From: Saccoglossus kowalevskii
Lineage: Eukaryota > Hemichordata > Enteropneusta > Harrimaniidae
Direction of reading: 5' to 3'
NCBI RefSeq assembly: GCF_000003605.2
Contig: NW_003124894.1
Location: forward strand, 127,060-191,059
Length of the DNA stretch: 64,000 nt
Shown in pieces: positions 52,601 to 64,000 of the stretch. The stretch's first letter is position 1. The number at the start of each line of letters is the position of its first letter. A model generated the notes under the pieces. The model was not told where the DNA came from and searched no databases. It saw only the letters and a list, made by a program, of their open reading frames with translations. The translations under genes were made by a program, and so were the position numbers.

Positions 52601-55179
52601 CGATCGCGTCAACCATACTTCTTATCCCTGATAACACAAAATCGATAGGTTGTACATTTCGCGGGAAACCACAAGACAAGTTGGTGAAATTTGACATCGA
52701 TGCCATAGAGTAGTTGGGGATATATTTATACTGCGAGTGTGGGCGAGATGGACCACATTCCACGCTACGGCAAAAACATACATCACTACTCGTATTGTCT
52801 TACAAGTGATCGGCGCCAGTGTAATTTAATTAATCAATTCACACCCGTCTGCGCATGAATAGAAGCAACGTCAGACGTATTTATTTATCCAACTATTACC
52901 CGGTGTTAATTCATTAGCACGTTCGATTGTAATTTGCATAATAATTACCCAACCATTAGCCCGCCCCAACGACTCGATTTGTCTTGTTACGGGCGCGTGG
53001 TATTGAGATAAAGATCACTGTGCTATATGCACTAACGTTAGATGTATATCTTATCTGCTTATCGAAGCATGTCCAAATACCTAGTTTATTTTTCTCGCCT
53101 GTGTGTTTTTATGAGACAGCTATATCTCAGATTGAGCGATTTTCATTTTGGGATGTTTACTACCAGTGTACGTAGTGTGTTTGGACATGGACATATCGCG
53201 GGGCCAATAAGCAAATTGTTATCGCTCTCATCGTCTTTAGATCGTTATTTAATAGATATTTGTATACCTTAGGTAATGTTGATAGTCCTTCTACCCCCCC
53301 CGGCTTCTACCATGGAGCTAAAAAAGATCTAGCTCCATCCTTCCACCAATCGCCACACATTCGTGTTTGTCAGTATAAACGTGGCGTGAAGAAACAATGA
53401 CAAAGTCCTTGCAGCCGAAACTGACATTTTTACTGGCTTTCATTTTCGCCGGAAGTGAAATCCGGTAAATTAAATCCACGTTAAAAATGTAAAATAAACA
53501 ATACAACACACTGTTTCCTTGGCAAATTCGTAAACTCAAAAACCCAATAAATATATTTAACATTCAAAGAAAATTAAAAAAAATAATCGAGACCTAGAAT
53601 GCAAATTCAAATATAAAACAATATATATAATAGAAACATCAAGTGATTACAAACAAAAATGAAACTATTTCAGTTATTAGTTTGCCATGAATATATAAAA
53701 CAATGAACAAACCCGGAATTGGGCATTTAACTCTGAACATAATCATGAGGACACATTAATAAAAATAACTTTCATACACGTCACTGTATTATCAAACATT
53801 TGACCCATAATGGCTGTTTATGATCTTGGCCAGGTTGTCTATGGATGAAAATAAATAACAACTACACAGTTCATAAATCAAAGTTAGACAAAAGAAAAAA
53901 ACTTGTTCATAGCCTTTGTCCGTGTGCATTTTTTGCGAGATTAGTTTAAACAATTCACACGCCAAATAATAGAAAATATTACTATGTTCAAAATAACATC
54001 CAATGAGAGTGAAATTCTCGCACTGTACAACACTGTTCATTTCTAAAAATAGCCCCCACAGTTTTTACCGTATTTGCAGGTTGTCGTGAGAAGTTGGGAG
54101 TTCTTATCTCGCCAAACGCACATTTCCGGTTTTAAATAATTATCCCTTGTATGCAACACGTAGAGCGGAAAGAGACTCGTGTCTGGTTGGTGACCCACTG
54201 ACATGCAGTGACATCAAAGCAAAATATAAAAAGACAAGCATCCTTTATCCGGCATCAACGAAATAGGATTTAAGCATAATTGTCTAGAAATAACGTGACA
54301 CTGAATGTGTTGGCAACATGTTATTGACAATAGGAAATGGGGGCATGTCTGTTTCCTCTTCCCGTCTCGTAGTTCTTGCATACGAAATAAATGGCACTGC
54401 TAAATATTTTAACAGATTCAAAAATCAAGTTTTGAGATGGAATACCGTTCAATTAAAAAAATGATGTAATATAATGCAAAAAACCACGAAATATTAGCAC
54501 ATTTGGAAAAATTTATAACCGTAAATGTCGTTATTTCTCAAAATGTATAATGCGTGTCAAATGCCTGTGCATATAGAAGTCAAAGTGAGATTTCAAGAGA
54601 AAACCACTTAACTAGTGGATTGTCCGATCACTTGGAAAATTCGATTCGTGAGCTAAATAAATGCACTATTGGATATTTACAGACACACAATACATCGTGA
54701 TGCCCCGAGTTGATTTAATTTGTGTTTATATCGTATGTTAACATATATAAACTGAATTGGACATGAGTGCTTATTGATTTTTTTTGTTGGTTTATTCACA
54801 GGTGAACAGGCCCTTAACCATGAAGAAAGACGGCATCCAGACTAGAAATAGAAAGCTGTCGACCAAATCGAAGAAGAACAAGAACAAACACGCAATGGAT
54901 GATCCCCTCAAAGCAGGAGAATCTGTCATGAAACAAGCCGCGTTTGGAGCACCACAGAGTTCTCCCTATCACCATCATCACCACCATCACCACCACCAAT
55001 CACCCGGCATGGTCAAATCGGAAGACTACCACAGCGGCATGAGTGCTCTCCATTCTTACCAGTCAACGGCAAGCAGCATGTGCGCACCCCTGGTGCCACC
55101 ACCGACGGCTCACATGGCCGTGCCGTCCAGCTTGTCACTGTGCCCGCCGACAACCAGTATGGTAGGAGCTATGGCCTGA
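46350..55179 (+). CDS. GATA123: GATA1/2/3-class transcription factor, five coding exons
   Basis: This gene encodes a nuclear, sequence-specific transcription factor that binds WGATAR sites through two Cys4 zinc fingers. Joining 46350-46632, 47058-47630, 49389-49534, 51402-51527 and 54802-55179 gives 1506 nt, or 501 residues plus stop, with intron phases 1, 1, 0, 0. Residues 46-70 hold the block [15 protein letters not shown], nearly identical to vertebrate GATA2. SQVCRP lies near 103-108 and FPPTPPKE at 165-172. The N-finger cysteines are C290, C293, C311 and C314; the C-finger cysteines are C344, C347, C365 and C368, both CX2CX17CX2C. A basic tail ([12 protein letters not shown]) follows, and the C-terminus SMVGAMA resembles vertebrate SMVTAMG. 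The length is close to vertebrate GATA2/3 (about 440-480). The start is the first AUG after the 46195 acceptor and has A at -3 and G at +4. The conserved N- and C-terminal blocks exclude GATA4/5/6. Family members specify haematopoietic, neural and ectodermal fates; that role here is inferred. Confidence 0.97.
46633..47057 (+). other. GATA intron 1 (425 bp, phase 1)
   Basis: The donor is GTAAAC at 46633. The acceptor is the tandem CAGCAG at 47055-47060, so the intron can end at 47057 or 47060. A canonical AGATAAG GATA site lies at 46839-46845, with a TGATAA about 25 bp upstream; self-binding of GATA factors in their own introns is known in vertebrates. I see no other gene inside. Open frames on the minus strand here are antisense shadows. 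Confidence 0.85.
47058..47630 (+). CDS. GATA123: GATA coding exon 2 (proline/serine-rich middle region)
   Basis: This exon encodes residues 95-285 and the first base of codon 286. [14 protein letters not shown], the [14 protein letters not shown] block (about residues 159-172), a serine-rich stretch ([15 protein letters not shown]) and MPTYPAYV all have counterparts in vertebrate GATA2/3 in the same order. The exon ends at [11 protein letters not shown], like vertebrate KQRSKARSCS, with a perfect GTAAGT donor at 47631. The first residues, AARVNVPG, are an extension compared with vertebrates, where the exon begins directly at the glycine before SQVCRP. Confidence 0.95.
47631..49388 (+). other. 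GATA intron 2 (1758 bp, phase 1)
   Basis: The donor is GTAAGT at 47631 and the acceptor is TTTTTTGTAG ending at 49388. The open frame of exon 2 runs on to about 47854 in the intron before a stop, which is read-through of unspliced sequence and not extra protein. I recognise no gene or repeat family inside. Confidence 0.9.
49389..49534 (+). CDS. GATA123: GATA coding exon 3 (N-terminal zinc finger)
   Basis: This exon encodes the end of codon 286 to residue 334. It carries the whole first finger: the segment from [20 protein letters not shown] to the KRRL end is identical to vertebrate GATA3 over its length. The zinc-binding cysteines are residues 290, 293, 311 and 314. In vertebrate GATA1-3 this finger binds the FOG cofactor and stabilises binding to palindromic GATA sites. 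The GTAAGT donor at 49535 falls at phase 0 after KRRL, as in vertebrates. Confidence 0.97.
49535..51401 (+). other. GATA intron 3 (1867 bp, phase 0)
   Basis: This intron separates the two fingers, as the homologous vertebrate intron does; in GATA2 that intron holds the +9.5 kb autoregulatory enhancer. I see one canonical AGATAAG at 50659-50665. There is no CANNTG at the upstream spacing typical of the vertebrate composite element. A possible 74-nt alternative exon sits at 49588-49661. No other gene is seen. Confidence 0.88.
49588..49661 (+). other. candidate alternative exon inside GATA intron 3
   Basis: A 25-nt pyrimidine-rich tract ends in CTTAG at 49587, only 53 nt after the exon 3 donor, and a plausible donor (AAAG then GTAAAT) begins at 49662. 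In the phase left by exon 3 the 74 nt are fully open ([10 protein letters not shown] and onward). Because 74 is not a multiple of three, inclusion would shift exons 4 and 5 out of frame. Reading on without splicing stops at 49663. Either outcome would give a protein with only the N-finger. No homologous vertebrate exon is known to me; it may be a chance pair of splice-like sites. Confidence 0.25.
51402..51527 (+). CDS. GATA123: GATA coding exon 4 (C-terminal zinc finger)
   Basis: This exon encodes residues 335-376: [20 protein letters not shown], then [22 protein letters not shown]. The cysteines at 344, 347, 365 and 368 form the main DNA-binding finger. It differs from vertebrate GATA2/3 at only a few positions. 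The last residue is G where GATA1/2/3 has N (KLHN), which matches the KLHG of GATA4/5/6. The acceptor is CTTTTTAACAG at 51401 and the donor is GTAAGT at 51528, phase 0. Confidence 0.96.
51528..54801 (+). other. GATA intron 4 (3274 bp, phase 0)
   Basis: The donor is GTAAGT at 51528 and the acceptor is TTTATTCACAG at 54801. The sequence is AT-rich, with small open frames of no recognisable family and a short C-run near 53294. No conserved domain or second gene is visible inside. Confidence 0.9.
54802..55179 (+). CDS. GATA123: GATA coding exon 5 (basic tail and C-terminus)
   Basis: This exon encodes residues 377-501. [18 protein letters not shown] completes the DNA-binding domain and nuclear-localisation basic region and is nearly identical to vertebrate GATA2/3. 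A lysine-rich stretch ([10 protein letters not shown]) follows, then a run of nine histidines (433-441) and VKSE around K448, which fits the psi-K-x-E SUMO acceptor pattern. The end [17 protein letters not shown] parallels vertebrate SSLSFG...SSMVTAMG. The TGA stop is at 55177-55179. The middle of the exon is low complexity and probably disordered. Confidence 0.96.
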   Translation: MNRPLTMKKDGIQTRNRKLSTKSKKNKNKHAMDDPLKAGESVMKQAAFGAPQSSPYHHHHHHHHHQSPGMVKSEDYHSGMSALHSYQSTASSMCAPLVPPPTAHMAVPSSLSLCPPTTSMVGAMA

Positions 55180-55524
55180 ATTAGACTTTCAGAAAAGCTG
55201 GTCTCCTGGGCGGAGGATTGAGATGGCTGGCGGCACTATGCGTTTGCATAACCAATAACAGAGTGATTTAATGTATAAAAGCAATCAGAGGCAGTACCCA
55301 TGGAGACTGTAGCTAGGGAGGATGAAGAATAGTGTACTTGGATTGACTAAAATATCTTAAAGGAGTTGAACAATGTACTGCTGATATGTGTAATTGCTCT
55401 TTTAAGCACAGACAGTGTGGTGAACATCAATGTATATTACTAGTATACCCATTTTAGGGAATGTAGTTACTGCACACCGCGTAGTTCATCAACTCATCTT
55501 TATAGAAGACACCTTTTAAAAACA

Positions 55525-55530
55525 AATAAA
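55525..55530 (+). terminator. candidate polyadenylation signal, proximal
   Basis: This is a canonical AATAAA about 345 nt after the GATA stop codon. It is followed by AT-repeat sequence without an obvious GT-rich element, so its use is uncertain. Confidence 0.4.
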
Positions 55531-55568
55531 GATAGACATCAGCTATATGAGACTTTCAAGAGATTTAA

Positions 55569-55592
55569 TATATATACATATATATATATATA
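55569..55592. repeat. short (TA)n run past the GATA proximal poly(A) signal
   Basis: TA repeats with one CA interruption, about 40 bp after the AATAAA at 55525. Confidence 0.9.
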
Positions 55593-56382
55593 GGGCGAGG
55601 GAAGAAGAAGAGTGAGAATTGAAAGACAATTGAAAGGACATCGAATAATACATTGCATATGCCTGCCAGATTCGCATAATGTGCTAAAGTTCTCAGCTCA
55701 ATGCCTCGTATGCTGGAGTAGTGGGTCTTATATGATTTGCATTGGTGGTCATCAGGGAGCTGATTTGCAATGGCAGACGATTCGGGAGTCGACCCTTCAC
55801 CCCCGGTGTCGAGAGTGGTCATGCTCCTTCATGTTCAGTGTTAGCACGTCGTTTGCAGGTCTTTGAGGACATTAACGGACATAATTTCGCGACTAAATAT
55901 TTTAAGACAATGCTCACTGGCCGAGCTTGTATTATATACGTTTTAATCACGACTAGACCCATTGGTTGTCATGCCAACCAGTTATCATCTAGATTCAGCA
56001 CTTAAAGTGTTTTATTCTTTTTCCCTCCCCTTTTTTATCTGCTGTACTTAACACATCTAGAATTATATTTAAGCGTCATTTAAATTTAAAGATAGATTTA
56101 TATTTCAGAATCTCTTTAAATAAGTGCATATTTATTCCACCATGTTTCATTTTTTAACTTAATACTGCCTCATGAAAGAAAGACTGACATTTTACACTGT
56201 TTTGTCAATTTTTATCGGTTCTTTTGTTAGATTTCTATTTGCAGTAAAAAGCTATTTTTATTTGTGCCAATGAGTTATGTGTCCAAGTTTGGCTTGGGCC
56301 CATATTGCCTGCTTGTTGTAAATACACGTGCGTTTAATTAATAAGTATATTATTCACTGTTATTACCGGTAGTAGCAAGAAA

Positions 56383-56388
56383 AATAAA
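56383..56388 (+). terminator. candidate polyadenylation signal, distal
   Basis: This is a canonical AATAAA in an A-rich context at the end of an AU-rich UTR-like stretch. A moderately T/G-rich segment (TTACTTGCTCGTGGTT) follows about 30 nt later, which suits a cleavage site. Confidence 0.4.
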
Positions 56389-59300
56389 AAAGAGTACAAT
56401 GCTTAGTAACTATATTTACTTGCTCGTGGTTCCATTTAAAAAAAATAATCGGTGGAACCAAAAGAAACGTTCATATTTAAATTTTCTTCGATTTTTATAA
56501 TGAAAAGAAGATAACCTGTTACAGTGTTCATTTTTTCTTGTAGATGTAAGATTTCTCCGGTTCGTAAGAATTCACACACATCTTTTCACACACATTTGAA
56601 CAAGTAGAGCTCGACGTCTTTATTTCATGATTACTGATGATGAAATGTGAGAAGAAGGTTTATTTAAATTATCGGTGCAATATATACAAATGGATGACCG
56701 CATTGGCGTTTTTTCATGAAATGTTATCGTTTCAATCAATGTTCATTGGTGAAACGTACAACTCCTTGGTTGATCTCTATTAATCCGTGTGCATTTCACA
56801 TTAAGAAGTGGTAAATGTTTTCTTTTTATGTGTATCTTCAGAAAATAGAGAACAACCGTGAAATGACCCTTATTTTTTGTCTGTACATGTTGTACAAATT
56901 ATATTGTCTATTAAAATGTGACACTTGAAAAAAACAAACTTTTGCAGAAATATTATTTGAAGTGTTATGTCGATGATGTTGTAATATGATTGTGGTTGAT
57001 ATCAGCACGCGACGCTGACATAGTGACAATTCTCGTACCTTCACGCGAGATGCCAAACCCCGTGACACACGGTTGAATAGTACTTGTTTCAATGTTTCAC
57101 AATTAGTAGCCATGATCTAGCTCACTGCTTGCATCGGAATTTGCGATCACACAACAAAATATTATGAACTTCTTGTTCCTTTTGATGAGCAGTGTACAAA
57201 TGAACTGTTTTACCGATGGAATAATTTCTTCCGTGTTGTCGCTGCCTGAAACTGCGTTATTAAAGTACATTAGTAAACTTGTCTCGCCCAAACAACAGCG
57301 TTTCGCCATTCGCTCCAACTCTTGTCAATTTCAAAAATGTTGTGTATCGTATTACAAATATAATTAATTAAGTTTAAGTTAATAAGTCTACATATATAAA
57401 GTAATTTATTGAGTGAAATGCCAATCGTCTATAGTAAATACACACATGTGCTATCCAATATTTATCGTATGTTTGCTATTAATTCAGTGTGTCCCCGTGT
57501 TATAATAACACTTCATATAGATGGTCTCGTGTACCATGTTACGGCACGTAATCTTTATATGGATCTTTCAGCTCGGATATTTCCAAATCTCCGACGAGAC
57601 ATTGTTCAACTTTATTTAAATTATATCTAATACGACATTGTTTTGCGACCTCATTTGCATTCATTTCCCTAATTATTCACGTTACCAATGCATTGACATG
57701 TATGAATTCGTTGCGAACTCCCAAGCAGACACACATAGTTACATAATTTTTCAATGCGCTTCCACACTTTGGAACTAAGATATTCCCCTTTTTAGTTAAC
57801 TTGATGTCAGATTGTGGGCCATAGTGTAGTGATTATTCGCCAAGCAATTCAATTCAATGAGTGTATTGCTAACAAAAAAACAAAACAGAATGTTCATTAC
57901 ATAGCACTTTTATTGTAATCTCAAGTGGAATGTCAAATTCAGCGAATAATTTAGTGTATTGTTTGTCAATACATTGATACTACATTTCACATCACCATGG
58001 GAGAATACTTCATTGAAAACAGACTGCCTCGGATGTTGGCAAATTTCTGCACAGCTCCGTGTTTTCGTGGACTTGGTACATGTATTTACGACCCCATCTC
58101 CACCCCGTGCAGTGTGGATCGATGATACTACTGCTTAAACGAGTGCGTGAAACAAAAGCAAATACATATCATTCGAGAACAATTGGATGTTGCATGATGC
58201 GTTGCAACAAATCATGTACCAGACCAACCGACTGAAATAACCTGAAGAAGATTTCTACACCGCACCCGACATGTGAACATCATCAACATCGGGAGTGTCA
58301 AACTATGGATGTGGTAGGTTAAACATCAGTATCACGGTGGCGGGGCTGGAACGCCCATCTTACAAAGCCTGTCGCGATCAACGATAATAAACGCAATTTC
58401 AATAATCACCGACTAATGTTGGATAAACGCGTATTATTCGTGCCACCTGCCTGATTCCACTGTAATAGACATGCATCAGCTGTTGTCTATTTCATATTCA
58501 AACGTTTCCTTTCCCCCCTCAATAAAACTCTTGCCAGTGTCAGGGAATCCAATAAACGGGGATTTGTATACACTCGTTAGCAAAATGATAAATGACATGA
58601 TATTACCACTTTGGAAAATTAACTGTGGCATTCTGTGCGTTTTCCCTGACGACTGATGAGGCACAGCGGAGTTGCTCTTTGCTCAATAACTGGGACGCCA
58701 CGTTATCCTTGGGTGTTTTAAAACCTCGTTAGCGTTAAAATTAAATCCATGTACAAAAGAATGTCGGTTCTATTATTGTGATTTTCACAATCTGAATCTA
58801 ATGGATCTGCTTAATTTAGTAATATTGACAGTTAACAATAGAATAGTCCCGAGTTTCTTACAACGATCCAGTCTTCTGTTCAACAAACCAAAACAAGTGC
58901 GCTATTGTTAAATGCGCCTAGTCGTTATGAAGGTATAAATAGTAGGTGTAGATCGTATAGTTCCAACGACCAAACATACTATTTTCACAATAATCCAACA
59001 AAGCTAACACGGTGGATGGATATTGATATATTATAAAGTTTCAACATACAACGATATTCAAGAGATTCTAAAAAAAAAAACGTGTACTACGTCGCCCGTG
59101 ATTAAAATCCACCTTGTGTTCGACAAGTAGTATGGAGGTATATTAGTCACTCATCCTACACGAGTATACTGACCTGGCCTTGTCATTCTAGAGGTACCTT
59201 TTTATTATAACCGTGTATTGCGGGACTTTTTAGAGATTGATATGACTCGCCCTTCCACGTGTACTGTAAAGTGGTCGCTGTATGCACGGGGAACAACACT

Positions 59301-62300
59301 GGGAATAATACCCGAAACAGCTGAGAAAGCAGGTCGACAATGCAAATTACAGATGTATCGGCAAAATGTCTTTTTTAATCCATGATGGCATGATTGCCGG
59401 CTACGAAATTACTATATATTCAGAGTAAAATGCCATTATAGTGGCGACGAGGTTTCCAGATCGATAGTAACGTTGGCTTTTTGATTTTTTATTAGTCTGT
59501 GGAATAAATATGGGGTTACCGCAGAAACCTTACACCAGTAACAACAGAACCGAATTGTATCGAGCGAGTTCTCCTTAAAGTAATATAATAACATGAAATG
59601 TATACACCAGTAAAGAACTACAATTCCAGGCGATGATAAAATTTAGAAGTATGCCTGAAATAAGAGAACACATCGATGTGATGAACCTAGATATTATTAA
59701 AACGAGTGACTGTTTCTTTATAATTTACGATTAGCGATTACTGTCGTTTAATTAACGATATGGAAAAGAAGAATGAGACTCGAACTAGCACATGCCAACC
59801 TGTACATAGATAAAAAAAAAATATTATATATAAATGTATATATATAAATCATACAAGACGCCTACACAAACACTAAATTTGTTAGTTTACAAATAAAAAA
59901 AAAAAACATTTGAAAAAAAATAAACATAATAATGAAATAATATGAACCAATTTCAAAACGAGCCAATGTATTACTTAGTCCGATTAATTGATATGAAAGT
60001 TGGCACGAACGTACAAATAGATCATTCATGTAGCAATTCGTAATGGAAATAAAAATGTCCCCATTATAATCATCTGTATGGGAAAAAAACTTATAAATAT
60101 AACATAATATAAATACAGATAACAAAATATGATCTTTATATCCAACTTTAACGGCGTTAATTTGCCAATCTCTACTCACTACTGCATTTGTTCTATTTCC
60201 TCGCTCATATAAACAAACGTCACGGCAAAATGGCTGCTCTCACCTTTCTTGACTGGTGCCTGGAAGGACATGGGAAAAATGAATATATCATAAGATAACA
60301 ATATCGGGAGCAATTGTGAAATTGCCATTTGAGCTCTGCCATTCAGCATTTGAATCATTTATACAAATTCTAGAATAAATGTTATCTACGAAACTACAAG
60401 TGGGTCGAGCCCTTGGCTCTTATCTTCAATGCACTCTATTCAAAACAAAAAAAGATATGACGCGGCCTCCAACTACACGTATCGATCTTACATATCCCCG
60501 GGAAAGAAACAGATCATTTCAACTTCGCACGGGGTAAATAACTTATACTAGAACAGCCAAATACACGTATACATGCTTATGTGAGTAAAATTTTGTTTTC
60601 ACGAATATTAATCATTTCTATCAGCAACTTCGATTATTGATTTATTCCAATTTGTCGATCAATTAAACAGTTACTAAGCATGATAAAGAAAAATATATAG
60701 GAGCATGTGCACGCATAATTGGGGTTATATTAACGCTACTATTACTCCTCTTGTTGATAGTGGTCATGTAGTGTTTATTACCCTTATCTAAGTTAATGTA
60801 GATTATTTGCACCTGATTTGCATATTATTGGAATACCAAAAATAGTTCGACATATGTCCGAATTGATGCAATGATTTGTCGTAAAGGAATCGCCTGTCAA
60901 TTTGTGAACGGTGTTTACATGAATCATTTCCTCGTTTGTTATGAATATATGTATTTATATTATTGATATTCACACTTCAGATGTACTGTTACAGTAATGG
61001 ATCATATGCAGCCGGCGATATCGTCACAGTTGGGTGTACATATGATTATCAATATAGACGGTTGATATTGAACATTACACAATCACCAAATCTGACTACG
61101 GAGATGCATAGATTTACTTGCTGTACGTAATTGATTGATTAATTAATTAATTACGTTCGCGCTCTTGTGATTTGTTCATTAACATGTATATGTCACCGTT
61201 CGAATATCGCTCGAAACATTAGTTCAGAAAAAAATGCACCGTGAAGACCACCACCGTTTTTAGATGATCTTTATCGATTGACGAACCAACAACTTGTTCG
61301 ATTATAGATTATGATGGATATTAAAACAGATAATCTTGATTTCAGTCGATTAATATCTCGGTATGTGCTTGCGCTACTGTGCTATGCCATGATGTAATAG
61401 GATTATACTGCACGACAGACGCCTTTATTTGAGACGCCATTGTTTGAGCAGTCAATTAAGATTGCCGTGTTTTTGATTGAATTATTGATTACAGAAAGAC
61501 AAAAAAGAAAATAAAAGAAATGGGAAGACCAAAACTATTCTGTGATTAGATTTTAAAAAACACATGTGTTTCTATTTTTGTAAAAATTGTATGATAATAA
61601 TGGATTGAAATATATGTTAACTGTTCTCTTTATAGCGTGTTTTCCTGTGTCTGTGTGGCTTAACAAGATTGGGTGTACACCACAGTGTCTACAAACCAGT
61701 GGTTTTACAAAAACAAACTAGTGAACGTCTAATCATCATCGGATGAGATGATACCGATCTGTAAAAAACACGTAATCAAGTATGTTGTCATTTCACTATA
61801 TCTGTACAGCCGTCATAATGTATTTGTACGACTTCTAACGAGTTTAACTCGATGTAAAATATACGCGTGACTATATAAAATCCGTCAATCGGAGATAGAA
61901 TGACAGTTATTGACACACTTGGTTTTTGACCAGCCCTGAGGACGAAATTCCGTAATCAGTGTCTCGTCCTTTCATTAATTACCAAGCCTCGTTTTATCTG
62001 TAGCAATAACCATGGGTGCGTGTGAGGAATTACTGTGCTTCTATCGGCTGATTTCTCTGACCCGGGGGCTAGGGGAGAGCGCAGATTACTTGTTTAGATT
62101 AGGGAATCGCCGGAATCTCGAATTCACGACGGAGCTTTAGTTTTTACAGTGCTACTCCCTTGACTGAATTAAACTAGCTGCGCTCTAAGCTACGATTTTC
62201 CGGTCAAAAGAGACGAAATCCAATGTAGTCGGATAGCACACCTTGTACTGATAGGCAAGTGATACTTGTTTTACCGACAACAAATATAAACCAACAATCA

Positions 62301-64000
62301 AAAAATTACAGACTGACAATTAATGCGTTCATGTTCAGTATAACAAGCTAAGCAATCCAGTCCAAGTGTATAGATCATCGACCCAGGTGTTTATATTTAC
62401 ACAAATACAGCAAAAAATACGGAACTCGCCGTAATAGAAAACCTGAAGAGTTCATTGGAAAATTATTGCGTCGTTTTGCTATATGCGAGTGTCTGATTGG
62501 ACCAGCAGTTAGTGTATTTCGTACAACCGATCGCGAGTTATAGTCAGTAGAAATGTCGTGCCATCGCATCGTCAATACATACTTACCCCGGGGAAATCAT
62601 GTTAAAAACTTCAATGTGAAAAAAAAACCACTGAAAGAGAACAAAGATACAAAAATAAAGAAGACACAATTTTCAATCAAAGACTGTCCAAAAGATTGCC
62701 CCCAGGTACGGGGAGTTGTGTAGCTGCGGCAGCAAATACGTGATGAATATTTGATGGGCAGGGGTATGCATTAAAAAGATTAAAACCGAAGATGAAGAAA
62801 AAAAACTAGCTCTATGATGAAATGAATTACAAATGAAATCAATGATATTCATTGAAATTTAAAGCCTGGGTATATTTCACAAACGATTTCAGTTGGGATA
62901 GACGATCGATGAAGACACGACGAAGACAGGCCGGCTGATTATTCAACTTCTTTCAAATCCTTTGGGAATAGCATACTAAAAGTGTGGTCTCTTATCTGCA
63001 CTGACCCGGCGCACTCAGGAGGAATCTTTAGTCGGATGTTCATAATGAAAAAAATACTTGCTCCCAAAATGTTCCTTGTATAATGCGGCGGAAAGTTGTT
63101 CGGGAGATGCGCAACTAAAACTCGGCGGCTTCAAGTCTGTTGTCGAGTCGCGCGGGTAATGACTACCTGAAATGCAGAATTTTAATTTTGAAACTCCGAG
63201 ATAGCTGGAATTTGTAACAAATGCATGAAATCAACAACTTTTTACACCCACCAGTATCACGATATGCAAGATCGATTTTCCTGCTTGAAACGTGTCGGTT
63301 CGTTTTTCCAGTTGACCTGCGGCCAGGACTTGCCGCCTCGTATATATATTTATATGTTATATAAAGGAAGGTAACATGAAATTCCAATGTTTTCTCGATT
63401 TGACTGCTTTTTCCATAATTAATTGCAGCCCATTCATCGACAAAGAGAAGTAAACGAGTAAATGATGGTTGTTTCGGGCCATAATATAATCACATCCACC
63501 TAAATACTTGTTTATCGCACATTGTATATGAAGGGAAACGACCAGTGGAACCGATGGTGGGCGAAGATAAAGCACAGTATACGCGAGATAAACTATTATT
63601 GAAATTAACTATCAGCAATACTATAAATAAAATATGTCCTCACGGCGGGCTTGGCTGAAAAGAACAATGGGAAAGCGGGCGTGATATATGCGATGAGATC
63701 GATTTCATGTCCCGAGTTCGCGTTTCTTAATTGTGATTAGATTTTAGTATTCGCTTAGCAACGTATACACGATGTGATTTGATCAACTGACATACAGTCC
63801 CCGTGGTAGTTACTGTGATATTTTATCTTTAATATTCCTGATCCCACCCTCTAATTATAGATATATATATATATATTATATATGATGAATTTAATTAGTT
63901 TTTTTTTGATTTTGCTAAAATCTTTCACTACATTATGCTATGACTGAAAACATTAATTTTATTGGAAATCACCGCAAGGACAGTCCATGAGACTGTTTTA
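56389..64000. other. downstream intergenic DNA, no supportable gene
   Basis: This stretch is strongly AT-rich. The largest frame is 105 codons (59862-60179 minus) and is of low complexity. An (ATTA) run lies near 61130 and an AT run at 63861. Nothing else is recognised; distal enhancers would not be visible to me. Confidence 0.7.
63861..63883. repeat. (AT)n run near the window end
   Basis: AT repeats of about 23 bp, with one TT interruption. Confidence 0.9.

Larger units (their letters stand above)
55180..56388 (+). other. GATA 3' UTR (end uncertain)
   Basis: No coding signal follows the stop codon. An AATAAA lies at 55525-55530, which would give a short UTR of about 370 nt. Another AATAAA sits at 56383-56388, after a strongly AU-rich stretch (56040-56260) with several ATTTA motifs, and would give a UTR of about 1.2 kb. 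A TGTAAATA Pumilio-type element lies at 56317-56324. A TA microsatellite at 55569-55592 lies just past the first signal. Which end is used cannot be told from sequence. Confidence 0.55.

Overview
This is a visibly AT-rich eukaryotic window with long non-coding stretches, many simple-sequence arrays and canonical GT-AG introns. It holds one gene that I recognise with confidence: a two-finger GATA transcription factor of the GATA1/2/3 class (GATA123), on the + strand at 46350-55179. Five coding exons splice in frame into a 501-residue protein. Its N-terminal, proline-rich, double zinc-finger and C-terminal blocks all resemble vertebrate GATA2 and GATA3. The strong conservation, small gene and single class member suggest a slowly evolving invertebrate animal, such as a hemichordate, cephalochordate or lophotrochozoan. 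The sequence alone does not let me choose between these. Layout: 1-27 kb shows no supportable gene. It carries tetranucleotide arrays, a degenerate ~31-bp minisatellite (17.93-18.3 kb), a ~40-bp tandem repeat (19.2 kb) and homopolymer runs. At 27.0-27.23 kb there are two TATA-like boxes, then an exon-like stretch ending in a consensus splice donor. I read this as a candidate distal promoter and non-coding first exon, by analogy with vertebrate GATA2/3, whose first exons are non-coding and whose promoters are alternative. 27.2-44.8 kb is mostly featureless, but has three curiosities. One is a 55-bp inverted-repeat insertion flanked by a 7-bp direct repeat, whose core recurs 4 kb away. The second is a 25-bp palindrome with two E-boxes, next to a TATA box and a 56-codon ORF. 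The third is a separate 16-bp E-box palindrome. 44.85-45.7 kb carries four CCAAT boxes and a GC box and is a candidate proximal GATA promoter. The transcription unit follows: a 5' UTR segment from about 46196, coding exons 46350-46632, 47058-47630, 49389-49534, 51402-51527 and 54802-55179, and an AU-rich 3' UTR with candidate polyadenylation signals at 55525 and 56383. 56.5-64 kb shows no gene. The open reading frames outside the GATA gene match no family that I know, and most look like chance. No rRNA, certain tRNA, CRISPR array, retroelement protein or transposase was found. The unusual GATA features are a tandem CAGCAG acceptor at exon 2, a candidate 74-nt alternative exon 53 nt downstream of the first-finger exon, and a second-finger tail that mixes GATA1/2/3 and GATA4/5/6 signatures.
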